Assembly (NCBI GenBank): GCA_001769385.1
Contig: MEPB01000010.1
Location: 1-32,605, forward strand
Source: Bacteroidetes bacterium RIFCSPLOWO2_12_FULL_35_15
GTDB lineage: Bacteria; Bacteroidota; Bacteroidia; 2-12-FULL-35-15
Direction of reading: 5' to 3'
DNA: 32,605 bases
Shown here: piece after piece, positions 24,228 through 32,530 of the stretch
Numbering within the stretch: position 1 is the first letter of the stretch
How the letters are laid out: each line of letters begins with the position of its first letter
Notes under the pieces: generated by a model
Told to the model about the DNA's origin: nothing
The model's input: only the letters and a program-made list of their open reading frames with translations
The model's database searches: none
Program-made: the position numbers and the translations under genes

Positions 24228-26303
24228 CTAGTATGCTCCGTTACGTTTACGCAGGAACCATTCAATACTTAATAAACCAAGTAGTAAGAAAAATATCCAT
24301 TTCAGATTGATCAGATCACTGAGTTTTTTTTCGGAATAGGATACCGATTTTATATCTTCTCTGCTGTTTAATTTACTTACTAATTTATCCAGTTCATTTG
24401 GGTAAACCATTTCTCCATTATGCTTTTTTGCAAGACTGAAAAGCAATTGATGGTCTGCTGTTGTATTACTTAACTCTATTTGCAAGGCACTCACACTGAA
24501 CTTGCCATGTTGTAAAAAGATCTTTTCTCCGATCTTTACTTTTGCTTCATAACTATATTCCCCAACAGGCATCATTCCAGCATTTAATCGATAAGCATTG
24601 CTTGTTTTGCTAAATGTGAAAGGGAATTTTTTATTCTCAGAATTGCTGATGGTGATGTTTACTTCGGGCTCATTTATTAATTCATAGCTTTCATTATAAA
24701 CTTCTGCTTCAAGCTGAATTGCTTCATTTTCCTGGAAATTGCCGGGACCTGAAATTCTGAAAAAACTTTTATCTGCTTTTACAGAAAGGTATTGAACTGT
24801 TTTAGAGATAAATTCATCAAATAAATTATGATCATTATGAGCTGCAAAATCCTGCAAACGCCATCGCCATATTCCCTCACCTGTAAAAATGGCTACTTTG
24901 TTTTCACCTATAGTATTAAAAAGCATTAAAGGTTTTTTTGTATCAACTATTCCAATACGTTGATAGAACAATACATTGCTGTTATTTTCTGTTTGATAAG
25001 TAGAAAATGGACACACAACTGCAGGGAAATCTTTTATAGCCTTTCGTAATTCATCACTTATAGTGAACAGAGGAAAGTTTTGATCCAATACAGGTTCTAC
25101 TTCATTTGTTTTCTGAGTATAAGAGGCTTTTGACAGATCTGTTTGAAATAATCCACTTGCTCCGGAAAACGACCATACAGGAATATTGGAAGCATTTATT
25201 TCACTCAGTATTTTTGATGCAGGGTTATGAACACTTGGTAATGTATGAAGTATAACCAAATTGTATTTTTTCAGTGACTTATCAAAGTCAGAAAGTAAAT
25301 AACTCTCCACTTCATAATTTTGATTTGATTCTATTGATTCCTTTATTGCTGCAATATCAGGATGTGGAGCATCCGATAATATTAATATTTTTTGTCGTGC
25401 ATCCAATACTTCCATAAACACATCGGAAATATTATTCGCAACACTTACTTCCTCCGGAAGAGAAGATAGTTTTACCTTATAGTGTTGTAACCCAACTTCC
25501 TTCGCTTGTATTAAAACAGGAACCGTTATAATAAATGCATCTGAGTTAAAGTTGACTGTTTGTGTAAATAATGTTGCATCACCTTTGCTGACAGTAAGTG
25601 TAGTTGTTTTTCCTTTGAATTGTTTTGCATTTATTACAATCTCGACCGGAAATTCATTCCCTAAATATGCCAAACGATTATGTTCTGCTTTTAAAAGAAT
25701 AATATCCTTATTAACAGTTGTATCTCCTAAAGCAATAGTATAGATCGGTACTTTTATTTTTTCAGAAGAATAAATAGGATTGAAACCCTTGTTGTATAAA
25801 CCATCACTGGAAAGGACAATGGCACCTACATTTCGATTACTATACCGTGTTTCTATTTCAGCAAATAATGAGGAAAAGTCAGTTTGTTTTTCATTGAATT
25901 TTAATGAATCGCTTGAGGTAAATTCTTTTATTTTATCTGCGAAAGAGTAAGAATAAACTTCATACTTGTCGCTCAGATCATTTATTAATTTTTGTAAATT
26001 TTGTTTGTATTCTTTTTTTATAAAAGAGGAATCTTTTCCAATGATCAAGGATTCTGAATTATCCTGGGCAATAATAACAATAGGCTTTTCAACTTCACGA
26101 TGTATGGATTTTAATAAAGGAGAAAGTAATAAAAATGAGAGAATGGTAACAACACTAAAACGAAATGTTGCCATTAAGCGTATGAACCAAATGGATAGTT
26201 CATCCAGCTTTTTATCTTTTCGGTAAAGAAAAAAAGAATATACAAATCCTGCCGAAAGGCAAAATAGAAAAAACCAGGTAGGGTATTCAGTAACTATGTT
26301 CAT
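24228..26303 (-). CDS. Membrane protein with vWA-like domain
   Basis: This 691-residue protein has two N-terminal membrane helices (about 9-27 and 45-64) and one near the C-terminus (about 667-683, NLKWIFFLLLGLLSIEWFLR). A von Willebrand A-like domain begins at residue 75, with the metal-ion (MIDAS) motif Asp81-x-Ser83-x-Ser85, a Thr at 141 and Asp167 in VLSSDGLYNKG. The middle, about 200-640, is beta-rich with Ig-like segments and a glutamine-amidotransferase-like segment near 300-400. The topology places the large part in the periplasm. Such proteins occur throughout Bacteroidota and resemble the BatA/BatB aerotolerance group, but their role is not established. It lies 40 bases after fabG on the same strand and may be co-transcribed. 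Confidence 0.8.
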   Translation of the reverse strand: MNIVTEYPTWFFLFCLSAGFVYSFFLYRKDKKLDELSIWFIRLMATFRFSVVTILSFLLLSPLLKSIHREVEKPIVIIAQDNSESLIIGKDSSFIKKEYKQNLQKLINDLSDKYEVYSYSFADKIKEFTSSDSLKFNEKQTDFSSLFAEIETRYSNRNVGAIVLSSDGLYNKGFNPIYSSEKIKVPIYTIALGDTTVNKDIILLKAEHNRLAYLGNEFPVEIVINAKQFKGKTTTLTVSKGDATLFTQTVNFNSDAFIITVPVLIQAKEVGLQHYKVKLSSLPEEVSVANNISDVFMEVLDARQKILILSDAPHPDIAAIKESIESNQNYEVESYLLSDFDKSLKKYNLVILHTLPSVHNPASKILSEINASNIPVWSFSGASGLFQTDLSKASYTQKTNEVEPVLDQNFPLFTISDELRKAIKDFPAVVCPFSTYQTENNSNVLFYQRIGIVDTKKPLMLFNTIGENKVAIFTGEGIWRWRLQDFAAHNDHNLFDEFISKTVQYLSVKADKSFFRISGPGNFQENEAIQLEAEVYNESYELINEPEVNITISNSENKKFPFTFSKTSNAYRLNAGMMPVGEYSYEAKVKIGEKIFLQHGKFSVSALQIELSNTTADHQLLFSLAKKHNGEMVYPNELDKLVSKLNSREDIKSVSYSEKKLSDLINLKWIFFLLLGLLSIEWFLRKRNGAY

Positions 26304-26343
26304 TTCTATTTCCTATTCGCTATTTCGTATTAAAAATTACCCT

Positions 26344-27090
26344 CTAGGTTAACATTCCGCCACAAACATTAATTACTTGTCCATTAACAAATGCACTCAT
26401 GTCGGATGCTAAGAATAATGCGGTATTTGCAACATCCTCAATTGTTCCACCACGTTTCATAGGAATAGTTGCGCGCCATCCTTCAACAATTTTAGGGTCA
26501 AGAGCATCTGTCATTTCAGTTTCAATAAATCCGGGAGCAATTGCATTGCTGCGGATGTTACGAGAACCCAACTCTAATGCGATTGATTTGGTGAATCCAA
26601 TTATTCCGGCTTTTGAAGCTGCATAATTCGATTGTCCACCATTTCCTTTTATACCTATTATAGAACTTAAATTTACGATAGCCCCTTTCCGTTGTTTTAA
26701 CATCGGTTTTTGGGCTGCTTTCGTAAGGTTGAAAACTGATTTTAAATTTATATTGATCACTTCATCCCATTGTTGTTCTGTCATACGCATCAATAAGGTA
26801 TCTCTGGTAATACCTGCATTGTTAATTAAAATATCCAATGTCCCGAAGTCGGCAACAACCGAATTCACTAACTCTTCAGCAGCTTTAAAATCTGAAGCAT
26901 CCGAACGGTATCCTTTTGCTTTAATGCCAAATGCTTCTAATTCTTTGACCAATGCTTCCCCCTTTTCAACTGATGCTAAATAAGTGAATGCAATGTTAGC
27001 CCCTTGTTCAGCGAATTTCAGAGCAATGCCATGTCCGATTCCTCGGGAAGCTCCTGTTATCAATGCGATTTTTCCTTCTAATAACTTCAT
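26344..27090 (-). CDS. fabG: 3-oxoacyl-[acyl-carrier-protein] reductase
   Basis: The start chosen is the ATG at 27090, giving 248 residues, the standard FabG length. The frame could extend 14 codons upstream, but those residues (MKIIYKKKNSITYN) are not part of the family. The short-chain dehydrogenase motifs are complete: TGASRGIG at 12-19 for NADPH binding, NNAG at 90-93, and the catalytic Ser143, Tyr156 and Lys160 (SNYAASKAG). It reduces 3-oxoacyl-ACP in each cycle of fatty acid elongation in the cytoplasm. A TATCTTTG box on the minus strand, 40 bases before the start, is a likely promoter element. The vWA gene follows on the same strand. Confidence 0.95.
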   Translation of the reverse strand: MKLLEGKIALITGASRGIGHGIALKFAEQGANIAFTYLASVEKGEALVKELEAFGIKAKGYRSDASDFKAAEELVNSVVADFGTLDILINNAGITRDTLLMRMTEQQWDEVININLKSVFNLTKAAQKPMLKQRKGAIVNLSSIIGIKGNGGQSNYAASKAGIIGFTKSIALELGSRNIRSNAIAPGFIETEMTDALDPKIVEGWRATIPMKRGGTIEDVANTALFLASDMSAFVNGQVINVCGGMLT

Positions 27091-27129
27091 ATTATATGTG
27101 ATTGAGTTTTTCTTTTTATAAATTATTTT

Positions 27130-27137
27130 CAAAGATA
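27130..27137 (-). promoter_or_regulatory. Putative -7 box of the fabG promoter
   Basis: The minus strand reads TATCTTTG, a perfect match to the Bacteroidota -7 consensus TAnnTTTG. It would start transcription about 33 bases before the chosen ATG, and this supports the shorter fabG start at 27090. A clear TTTG at -33 is not visible; the position is T-rich. Confidence 0.45.
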
Positions 27138-27324
27138 AAAGAAAAACTTAGGGATAAAAAAAAAAGGATAAAGTACTTTGAACCTGTTTGAAATTTAATA
27201 AGGCTCTTATTTTACTATTTAAATACATTCTCCGAAAAAATAAATAAAAATTTATAATTGTAAAAAAAATTTACATTTTGCTCAACGATTCTTCCTTTAA
27301 ATAATAAAAAGTAATTTTGCCCTC

Positions 27325-29103
27325 ATGGAACTGGATAAGATTAATTTTTCTCGCAGAGGTATTTATTGGATTCATGAGAAACTGAACGAAAAACAATTTC
27401 TAATCTTTTCAAGTGTTTTAGTAGGTTTAAGTGCTGGATTAGCAGCTGTCATACTAAAATTGTTCGTCAATTTTATAAAAGTGTATATTCTTGAAGGCTG
27501 GCTGCTGAATTACAATTATAAATATATTTATTTAGGTTTACCACTTATTGGAATTGGTATTACCGTCTTTATTGTCAACAAATTTTTTAAGGGAAAGCTT
27601 AGCCGGGGAACAGTTAATATTTTGCATTCAATTGCAAAAAAAGGAAGTTTTTTGCCACTCCACCAAATGTACTCTCACATTATTACAAGCGGTTTAACTG
27701 TTGGTTTTGGTGGTTCTGCCGGATTGGAGTCTCCAATCGTTTCTACAGGAGCTGCAATAGGTTCAAATTATGCCAAGCGTTATAAATTAAGTTACAAAGA
27801 AAGAACCTTGTTACTTGCAGCTGGTGCTGCAGGAGGTATTGCAGGAGCTTTTAATGCGCCTATTGCCGGAGTATTATTTGCCTTGGAAGTAATTTTGGTG
27901 GATATTTCAATTACTGCGTTTATTCCATTATTAATTGCTGCTGCTTCCGGAGCATTGCTTTCAAAAATTATTTTAAATGAAAGTATATTATTGATCTTTC
28001 AGACTCGCCAACCTTTTGACTATTATAATATTCCATATTATCTTGTTTTGGGTTTATTAACAGCTATTACATCCTTGTATTACGTGAATGTTTTCGACAA
28101 GGTTGAAACAAAATTTAAAGCCGTAAAATCAAAATATTTGAGATGGATAATAGGAGCCATATTACTCGCGGTACTTTTCGCTTTTTTTCCTTCCTTATTT
28201 GGCGAAGGGTATAACAGTATTAAAACGTTAGCTCAAATTGAACCTGAAAAACTTATAACCAACAGTATTATTGGCCCCTACATCACCAATCAATGGCTTA
28301 TTCTTTTGTTCATATTAGGGGTCATGTTGCTTAAAGCCTTTGCTGTTGGTATCACCTTAGGAAGTGGCGGAAATGGTGGAAATTTTGCTCCTTCTTTATT
28401 TGTGGGAGCCTATTTAGGTTTTGTGTTTTCCTATTTTTTAATGATTCTCGGATTTCATTATGTTCCTGTAAGTAACTTTACCTTAGTCGCAATGGCCGGG
28501 CTTTTAAGCGGAGTATTTCATGCCCCGCTTACAGCAATATTTCTTATTGCGGAAATTACTGGCGGTTATGAGCTCATGATCCCGTTAATGTTGGTTTCTT
28601 CGATTAGTTATACCATTGTTAAATATTTTCACCCGGTTTCATTGGATGTCAAAAAATTAATAAAAAAAGGAACTATTATTTCGGAAGATAAAGATATCAG
28701 TATCTTAGGAAAGATAGAAACAAAAGAGATGATCGAAACAAATTTTTCTGTTATCCATTTTAAAACAAGCCTTCGTGAAATAGTAGAAATCATTAAACAT
28801 TCGAAGCGAAACGTCTTTCCGGTAATTAATAAATACAATAAGCTATTAGGATTAATTCAATTGGATAATATCAGGGAAGAAATGTTTAATCAGGATTTAT
28901 ATGATAAAGTTATTGCAAAGGAATTAATGATTAAGCCTTTAGCAGTAATCAATAAGGAAGATGATATTTTTAAGATCATGAAAAAATTTGAAGAATCCGG
29001 GCAATGGAATTTACCCGTTGTTGATAAAGGACATTATGTTGGTTTTCTTTCCAAATCGAGTATTCTAACGAAATATAGAAGTGAATTGCTGGCTTCCGTT
29101 TAA
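27325..29103 (+). CDS. CLC-type chloride channel/antiporter with CBS domains
   Basis: The 592-residue protein has about ten or more membrane segments (residues 25-445) and a C-terminal pair of CBS domains (about 470-590). CLC signature regions are present: GFGGSAGLESPIVS, where Glu135 takes the place of the gating glutamate of GREGP; AAGAAGGIAGAFNAPIAGVLFALE with Glu188; and LGSGGNGGNFAPSLFVGAYLG. The gating glutamate being kept suggests a Cl-/H+ exchanger or a gated channel, but the surrounding residues differ from the EcClC motif. CBS pairs bind adenine nucleotides and regulate transport. The gene stands alone. A TAATTTTG box at 27312-27319, only five bases before the ATG, may be a -7 element giving a nearly leaderless mRNA. 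Confidence 0.93.
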   Translation: MELDKINFSRRGIYWIHEKLNEKQFLIFSSVLVGLSAGLAAVILKLFVNFIKVYILEGWLLNYNYKYIYLGLPLIGIGITVFIVNKFFKGKLSRGTVNILHSIAKKGSFLPLHQMYSHIITSGLTVGFGGSAGLESPIVSTGAAIGSNYAKRYKLSYKERTLLLAAGAAGGIAGAFNAPIAGVLFALEVILVDISITAFIPLLIAAASGALLSKIILNESILLIFQTRQPFDYYNIPYYLVLGLLTAITSLYYVNVFDKVETKFKAVKSKYLRWIIGAILLAVLFAFFPSLFGEGYNSIKTLAQIEPEKLITNSIIGPYITNQWLILLFILGVMLLKAFAVGITLGSGGNGGNFAPSLFVGAYLGFVFSYFLMILGFHYVPVSNFTLVAMAGLLSGVFHAPLTAIFLIAEITGGYELMIPLMLVSSISYTIVKYFHPVSLDVKKLIKKGTIISEDKDISILGKIETKEMIETNFSVIHFKTSLREIVEIIKHSKRNVFPVINKYNKLLGLIQLDNIREEMFNQDLYDKVIAKELMIKPLAVINKEDDIFKIMKKFEESGQWNLPVVDKGHYVGFLSKSSILTKYRSELLASV

Positions 29104-29143
29104 TTGATTTTGTTGATTCGAATATTTAAATAATTTTTTGTTC

Positions 29144-29221
29144 TGTCATTTCGAACGCAATGAAATGAAGAGAGAAATCTGCCTTTCGGGGACGAGATTT
29201 CTCCCGTTGGTCGAAATGACA
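29144..29221. repeat. Palindromic intergenic repeat, full copy
   Basis: The left arm starts TGTCATTTCGAACGCAATGA (29144) and ends GAGAGAAATCT (29180). The right arm is AGATTTCTCCCGTTGGTCGA, then AATGAC (29195-29220). The outer 11 bases pair perfectly. A short open frame passes through it on the plus strand (29138-29320), but this is only the repeat being read. The rest of the 29104-29375 gap is AT-rich without other features. Confidence 0.8.
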
Positions 29222-29375
29222 TTTACTGCATTTCTTCCTTTACAAATTCCATCAATCTGTTTTTGTTCCTTTTTTGAATCAATGATTCTGAATAAATTCA
29301 AATATTTAATTTCATTATAGCATATTCCCTCCCATTCAAAATACTATCTTTATCAGCAATTTTTTATAAATTATA

Positions 29376-30767
29376 ATGAGCGAAAAAAACAAGCATTCTC
29401 AACCGTTTATAATGGTACTATCTGTTACCATTGTGTTGCTTGTTGTTTCACAATTCAATACTAAAATAAAAGTGCTTGGTTTTGAAACAAAAAAAATAGA
29501 ACCGATTGCAGATATTATTCAAAAAGGAAAAGCAAAAAATGTTCCTTTGCCCGAAATTATTGTTAATGATTCCATTATTTCAAAAGATAGTTCAGAATTT
29601 GCCTTACGACAAACAGATGTATCCAATATATATGACTTTGACCAGGATAGCACATCTGCATTGGCGCATTTTTTTAAATCGCTGAACGAAACAAGAACGA
29701 AAAAACATAAAACCCGTATCGCCTATTTTGGTGATTCGATGATCGAAGGCGATTTGATAACACAGGATTTTCGCGATTGCTTACAAGATGCTTTTGGTGG
29801 TACAGGAATCGGGTTTCTTCCTATAACATCTATTGTTGCAGGATTCAGAACAAGTGTCATTCATTCATTTGATGGCTGGACAACATATAATTTATTAGAA
29901 AATATCCCTTCGAATCATACACTTGGGATTTCAGGATATAGTTTTGTTCCGAACACTATGAGTAGTATTGATACGAATAATTCATCCTCAGGAAGTTGGG
30001 TGAAATATACTGCTGTGAAAAGAAAACACATCGATAAATTTTGTGAAACGAAATTACTTTACGGAAAAAGCGATGGTGAAAATTATGTGGTTATCAATGG
30101 TTCGCATTATAAATTAGGTGGAACAAATTCAGTTAATCAACTGGTAATTAATAGTAAAAATGTTTGCCAATCTATAAATGCAAAGTTTCAATGTAAAGCA
30201 CCTGTTGATATTTATGGGTTCAGTATGGAAAGTGATAGTGGTGTTTTTGTGGATAATTTCTCCTTTCGTGGAAACTCAGGATTGCCTATCACTAAAGTAT
30301 CTCAAAATATTTATTCGCAAACAAATCAATGCTTAGGATACGATCTGATTATTTTGGAATATGGTTTGAATGCAGTAAGTCCAAAAGTTACTGACTTTTC
30401 TTGGTATGAACGGGGAATGGATGAAGTGATAAAACACATGCAGGCAAGTTTCCCTAATACCAGTATTTTATTAATAAGCGTTGGCGATAAGAGTTATAGG
30501 AATAATGGGGCGTATGAAACTGATCCAAGTGTTCCTATTTTAGTAAATTCACAAATGCGTTTGGCACAAAAAAATAAACTCGCATTCTGGAGCTTGTATG
30601 ATGCGATGGGTGGCAATGGTTCAATGGTAAAATGGGTGGAAGGTGATACTGTATATGCGAATAGGGATTATACACATTTCAATTTCAAAGGTGCACACAA
30701 AGTAGGGAAGTTATTGTTTAATAAATTAATGAGTGAATACAGTGATTATAACAAAAAACATAAATAA
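29376..30767 (+). CDS. SGNH/GDSL-type hydrolase-like protein (membrane-anchored)
   Basis: The 463-residue protein has one N-terminal hydrophobic segment (about 11-28) that serves as a signal anchor. The SGNH core starts near 110. The nucleophile block is FGDSM with Ser121, block III is LEYGLNA (a variant of GxND), and the last block is Asp431-Tyr-Thr-His434-Phe (DYTHFNFKG). Between them lies a beta-rich insert (about 170-300), as in Bacteroidota proteins of this group. Related pairs of SGNH proteins commonly accompany MBOAT O-acyltransferases that O-acetylate cell-wall or exopolysaccharide. Here the transferase is not in the window. The next gene, of the same type, overlaps its last 35 bases. 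Confidence 0.85.
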   Translation: MSEKNKHSQPFIMVLSVTIVLLVVSQFNTKIKVLGFETKKIEPIADIIQKGKAKNVPLPEIIVNDSIISKDSSEFALRQTDVSNIYDFDQDSTSALAHFFKSLNETRTKKHKTRIAYFGDSMIEGDLITQDFRDCLQDAFGGTGIGFLPITSIVAGFRTSVIHSFDGWTTYNLLENIPSNHTLGISGYSFVPNTMSSIDTNNSSSGSWVKYTAVKRKHIDKFCETKLLYGKSDGENYVVINGSHYKLGGTNSVNQLVINSKNVCQSINAKFQCKAPVDIYGFSMESDSGVFVDNFSFRGNSGLPITKVSQNIYSQTNQCLGYDLIILEYGLNAVSPKVTDFSWYERGMDEVIKHMQASFPNTSILLISVGDKSYRNNGAYETDPSVPILVNSQMRLAQKNKLAFWSLYDAMGGNGSMVKWVEGDTVYANRDYTHFNFKGAHKVGKLLFNKLMSEYSDYNKKHK

Positions 30768-32061
30768 AAAATTCGCATGTCATTTCGACTGCAAGGAGAA
30801 ATCTCATAAGAGCTTCCAGCTGTTTATTTTATTTTTCATTTTAAATTTTTCATTTTCTATTTCTGCTCAAACTATTGATTCTACTGCTTATATTCAATAT
30901 AAATTTATTAACAGAACTAGTAATAAAATTGAAAATGATAGTACTTCATTAAGTTCTTTTTATGAAAAGTTATACCAATTAAAGAAAACTGAAAAAGGAC
31001 GTGTAAATATTATTCATATGGGTGATTCGCATATTCAGGCAGATAATTTATCCGGCACTATTCGACAAAAATTACAATTGAAATTCGGTAATGCAGGAAG
31101 AGGTTTGATATTTCCTTATCGTGTGGCCAAAAGTAACGAGCCAACTACCTACAAAACAATTACTAATACTACCTGGGACTCGAAGCGAAACGTGTTTTAT
31201 GAAAAGCCTTTACCAATAGGAATAAGCGGATTTACAATAGAAACAAGAGATTCTACTGCCGAAATAAATCTGACGGTGAAAGATCAACCTGGCTTGGGTT
31301 ATAGCTTTACAAAATTTACCATGTTTCACGATAAAGGAATCAATAATTTCGATATTTCAATTTGTGATGAGTTGAATTGTGAGAATGGTGTATTTAGATC
31401 AAAAGAGAGATCAAGTAATCCTTTTGTTTCTGAGCTGAGGTTTAATAGACCAATGCGACAGATCTATATCCGGAATAAAAATACGGATACGCTTAATCAA
31501 AAAAGCACACGCATTTATGGAATGTTATTGGAAAACGATTCATCAGGTATATTGTACAATATGATTGGAGTAAATGGAGCTGAATTCAGGCATTATAACA
31601 TGTCAAAATATTTTCAGGAACAATTAAACTATTTGAATTCTGATCTGATAATTGTTTCAATGGGAACAAATGAAGCTTTTTCAAAAGGCTTTGATAAACA
31701 ATTGTTTTATAAAAACATTGATTCTCTTATCATAAATCTGAAAGTTTCTAACCCCAATGCAACTATTTTAATGACTACTCCTGCTGATTCATATCGAAAA
31801 TCACGAAAAGGAAGGGTGAAAAATCCGGATATGAAAATTGCTAAAGAAACGATCATCGAATATTGTCTGAAAAATAAGTTGCCCTACTGGAATTTATATG
31901 ATATTATGGGCGGTTTTGGTTCGATGGGAAAATGGTACACCATGAAATTGACCGCAAAAGATCGTGTTCATTTTAGTGGCAGAGGTTACCAGATCCAAGG
32001 TGATTTGTTTTACAATGCACTGATGAATGGTTATGAAAAGTATGTTGGAATTAGAAAATAA
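30733..32061 (+). CDS. Second SGNH/GDSL-type hydrolase-like protein
   Basis: The core (from about residue 85) has block I GDSH with Ser99, block III SMGTNEA, and the last block Asp410-Arg-Val-His413 (DRVHFSGRG). It is probably periplasmic, because the hydrophobic segment LFILFFILNFSFSISAQ (about 30-46) looks like a signal peptide. The N-terminus is odd. The only ATG before the signal peptide is at 30733, inside the previous gene. Residues about 15-28 (ACHFDCKEKSHKS) are the intergenic repeat at 30778-30806 read in frame. The original start codon was probably lost when the repeat arrived. The overlap of 35 bases with the upstream SGNH gene could now give coupled translation. Confidence 0.82.
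   Translation: MNTVIITKNINKKFACHFDCKEKSHKSFQLFILFFILNFSFSISAQTIDSTAYIQYKFINRTSNKIENDSTSLSSFYEKLYQLKKTEKGRVNIIHMGDSHIQADNLSGTIRQKLQLKFGNAGRGLIFPYRVAKSNEPTTYKTITNTTWDSKRNVFYEKPLPIGISGFTIETRDSTAEINLTVKDQPGLGYSFTKFTMFHDKGINNFDISICDELNCENGVFRSKERSSNPFVSELRFNRPMRQIYIRNKNTDTLNQKSTRIYGMLLENDSSGILYNMIGVNGAEFRHYNMSKYFQEQLNYLNSDLIIVSMGTNEAFSKGFDKQLFYKNIDSLIINLKVSNPNATILMTTPADSYRKSRKGRVKNPDMKIAKETIIEYCLKNKLPYWNLYDIMGGFGSMGKWYTMKLTAKDRVHFSGRGYQIQGDLFYNALMNGYEKYVGIRK
30778..30806 (+). repeat. Half copy of the intergenic repeat inside a gene start
   Basis: The sequence is TGTCATTTCGACTGCAAGG followed by AGAAATCTCA, closely matching the half copy at 19587-19615. It lies 11 bases after the stop codon of the first SGNH gene and is in frame with the second. 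Confidence 0.75.
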
Positions 32062-32080
32062 ATTTTAAAACAAATTCTCT

Positions 32081-32118
32081 CAGCTCCCCTCCTTTTCAAG
32101 GAGGGGTAGGGGTGGTTG
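32081..32118. repeat. GC-rich inverted arm, left side of the DUF559 element
   Basis: The arm holds CCCCTCCTT-TTC-AAGGAGGGG (32086-32106), a perfect nine-base-pair hairpin, then TAGGGGTGGTTG. It stands out by composition from the AT-rich genome. It can also act as a terminator-like hairpin for the SGNH operon. A matching inverted arm lies at 32506-32530. Confidence 0.7.
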
Positions 32119-32133
32119 AAAAGTGATTTTAGT

Positions 32134-32502
32134 ATGAACCAAATTAATAATCTTCCTTATTTAAAAGAAAAAAGAAGATCACTTAGAAATAATCTGACTC
32201 CTGCCGAAGCAAAACTTTGGAATGCTTTAAAAAATAGCAAATTGGCAGAGATAAAGTTTAGACGTCAACATAGTATTGGAAATTATATTGTAGATTTTTA
32301 TTGCCCGAAATATTTATTAGCCATTGAATTAGACGGACAAATCCATTTCAATAGTGTGAATATTGAAAGAGATAAAAAAAGAACAGAATACCTGAATAAT
32401 TTAGGAATTGTTGTTGTGAGATTTGAAAACGAAAAAATATTTCAACAACTAAATCTTGTTTTAGAAGAAATAAAACAAAATTGTTCGAATAAAAGATTTT
32501 AG
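32134..32502 (+). CDS. DUF559 (Vsr-like endonuclease fold) protein
   Basis: The start chosen is the ATG at 32134, giving 122 residues. The frame opens six codons earlier with TTG, but those codons are adjacent to the repeat arm. Family marks are LRNNLTPAEAKLWNALKNSK, FRRQHSIGNYIVDFYCPKYL, AIELDGQIHF and a final VVRFENEKIFQQL. DUF559 proteins share the fold of the very-short-patch repair nuclease Vsr, with a probable catalytic Asp in VDFY and Glu in IELDG. Their role is unsettled, and they are often carried as scattered cargo. Here the gene is enclosed by GC-rich inverted arms and the right arm is interrupted by an insertion sequence. Confidence 0.9.
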   Translation: MNQINNLPYLKEKRRSLRNNLTPAEAKLWNALKNSKLAEIKFRRQHSIGNYIVDFYCPKYLLAIELDGQIHFNSVNIERDKKRTEYLNNLGIVVVRFENEKIFQQLNLVLEEIKQNCSNKRF

Positions 32503-32505
32503 AAT

Positions 32506-32530
32506 GCCCCCCCCTAACCCCTCCTTGAAA
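32506..32530. repeat. GC-rich inverted arm, right side, cut by the insertion sequence
   Basis: The segment CCCCCCCCTAACCCCTCCTTGAAA (ending at 32530) is the reverse complement, with small changes, of the left arm at 32081-32118. The hairpin half AAGGAGGGG that should follow is missing because the insertion sequence begins at 32531. Confidence 0.65.

Noticed and set aside
27091-27132. Fourteen-codon extension of fabG
   Set aside because: It lies over the promoter-like box and is not part of the conserved 248-residue family.
29138-29320. Short plus-strand open frame
   Set aside because: It is a translation of the palindromic intergenic repeat and has no independent support.
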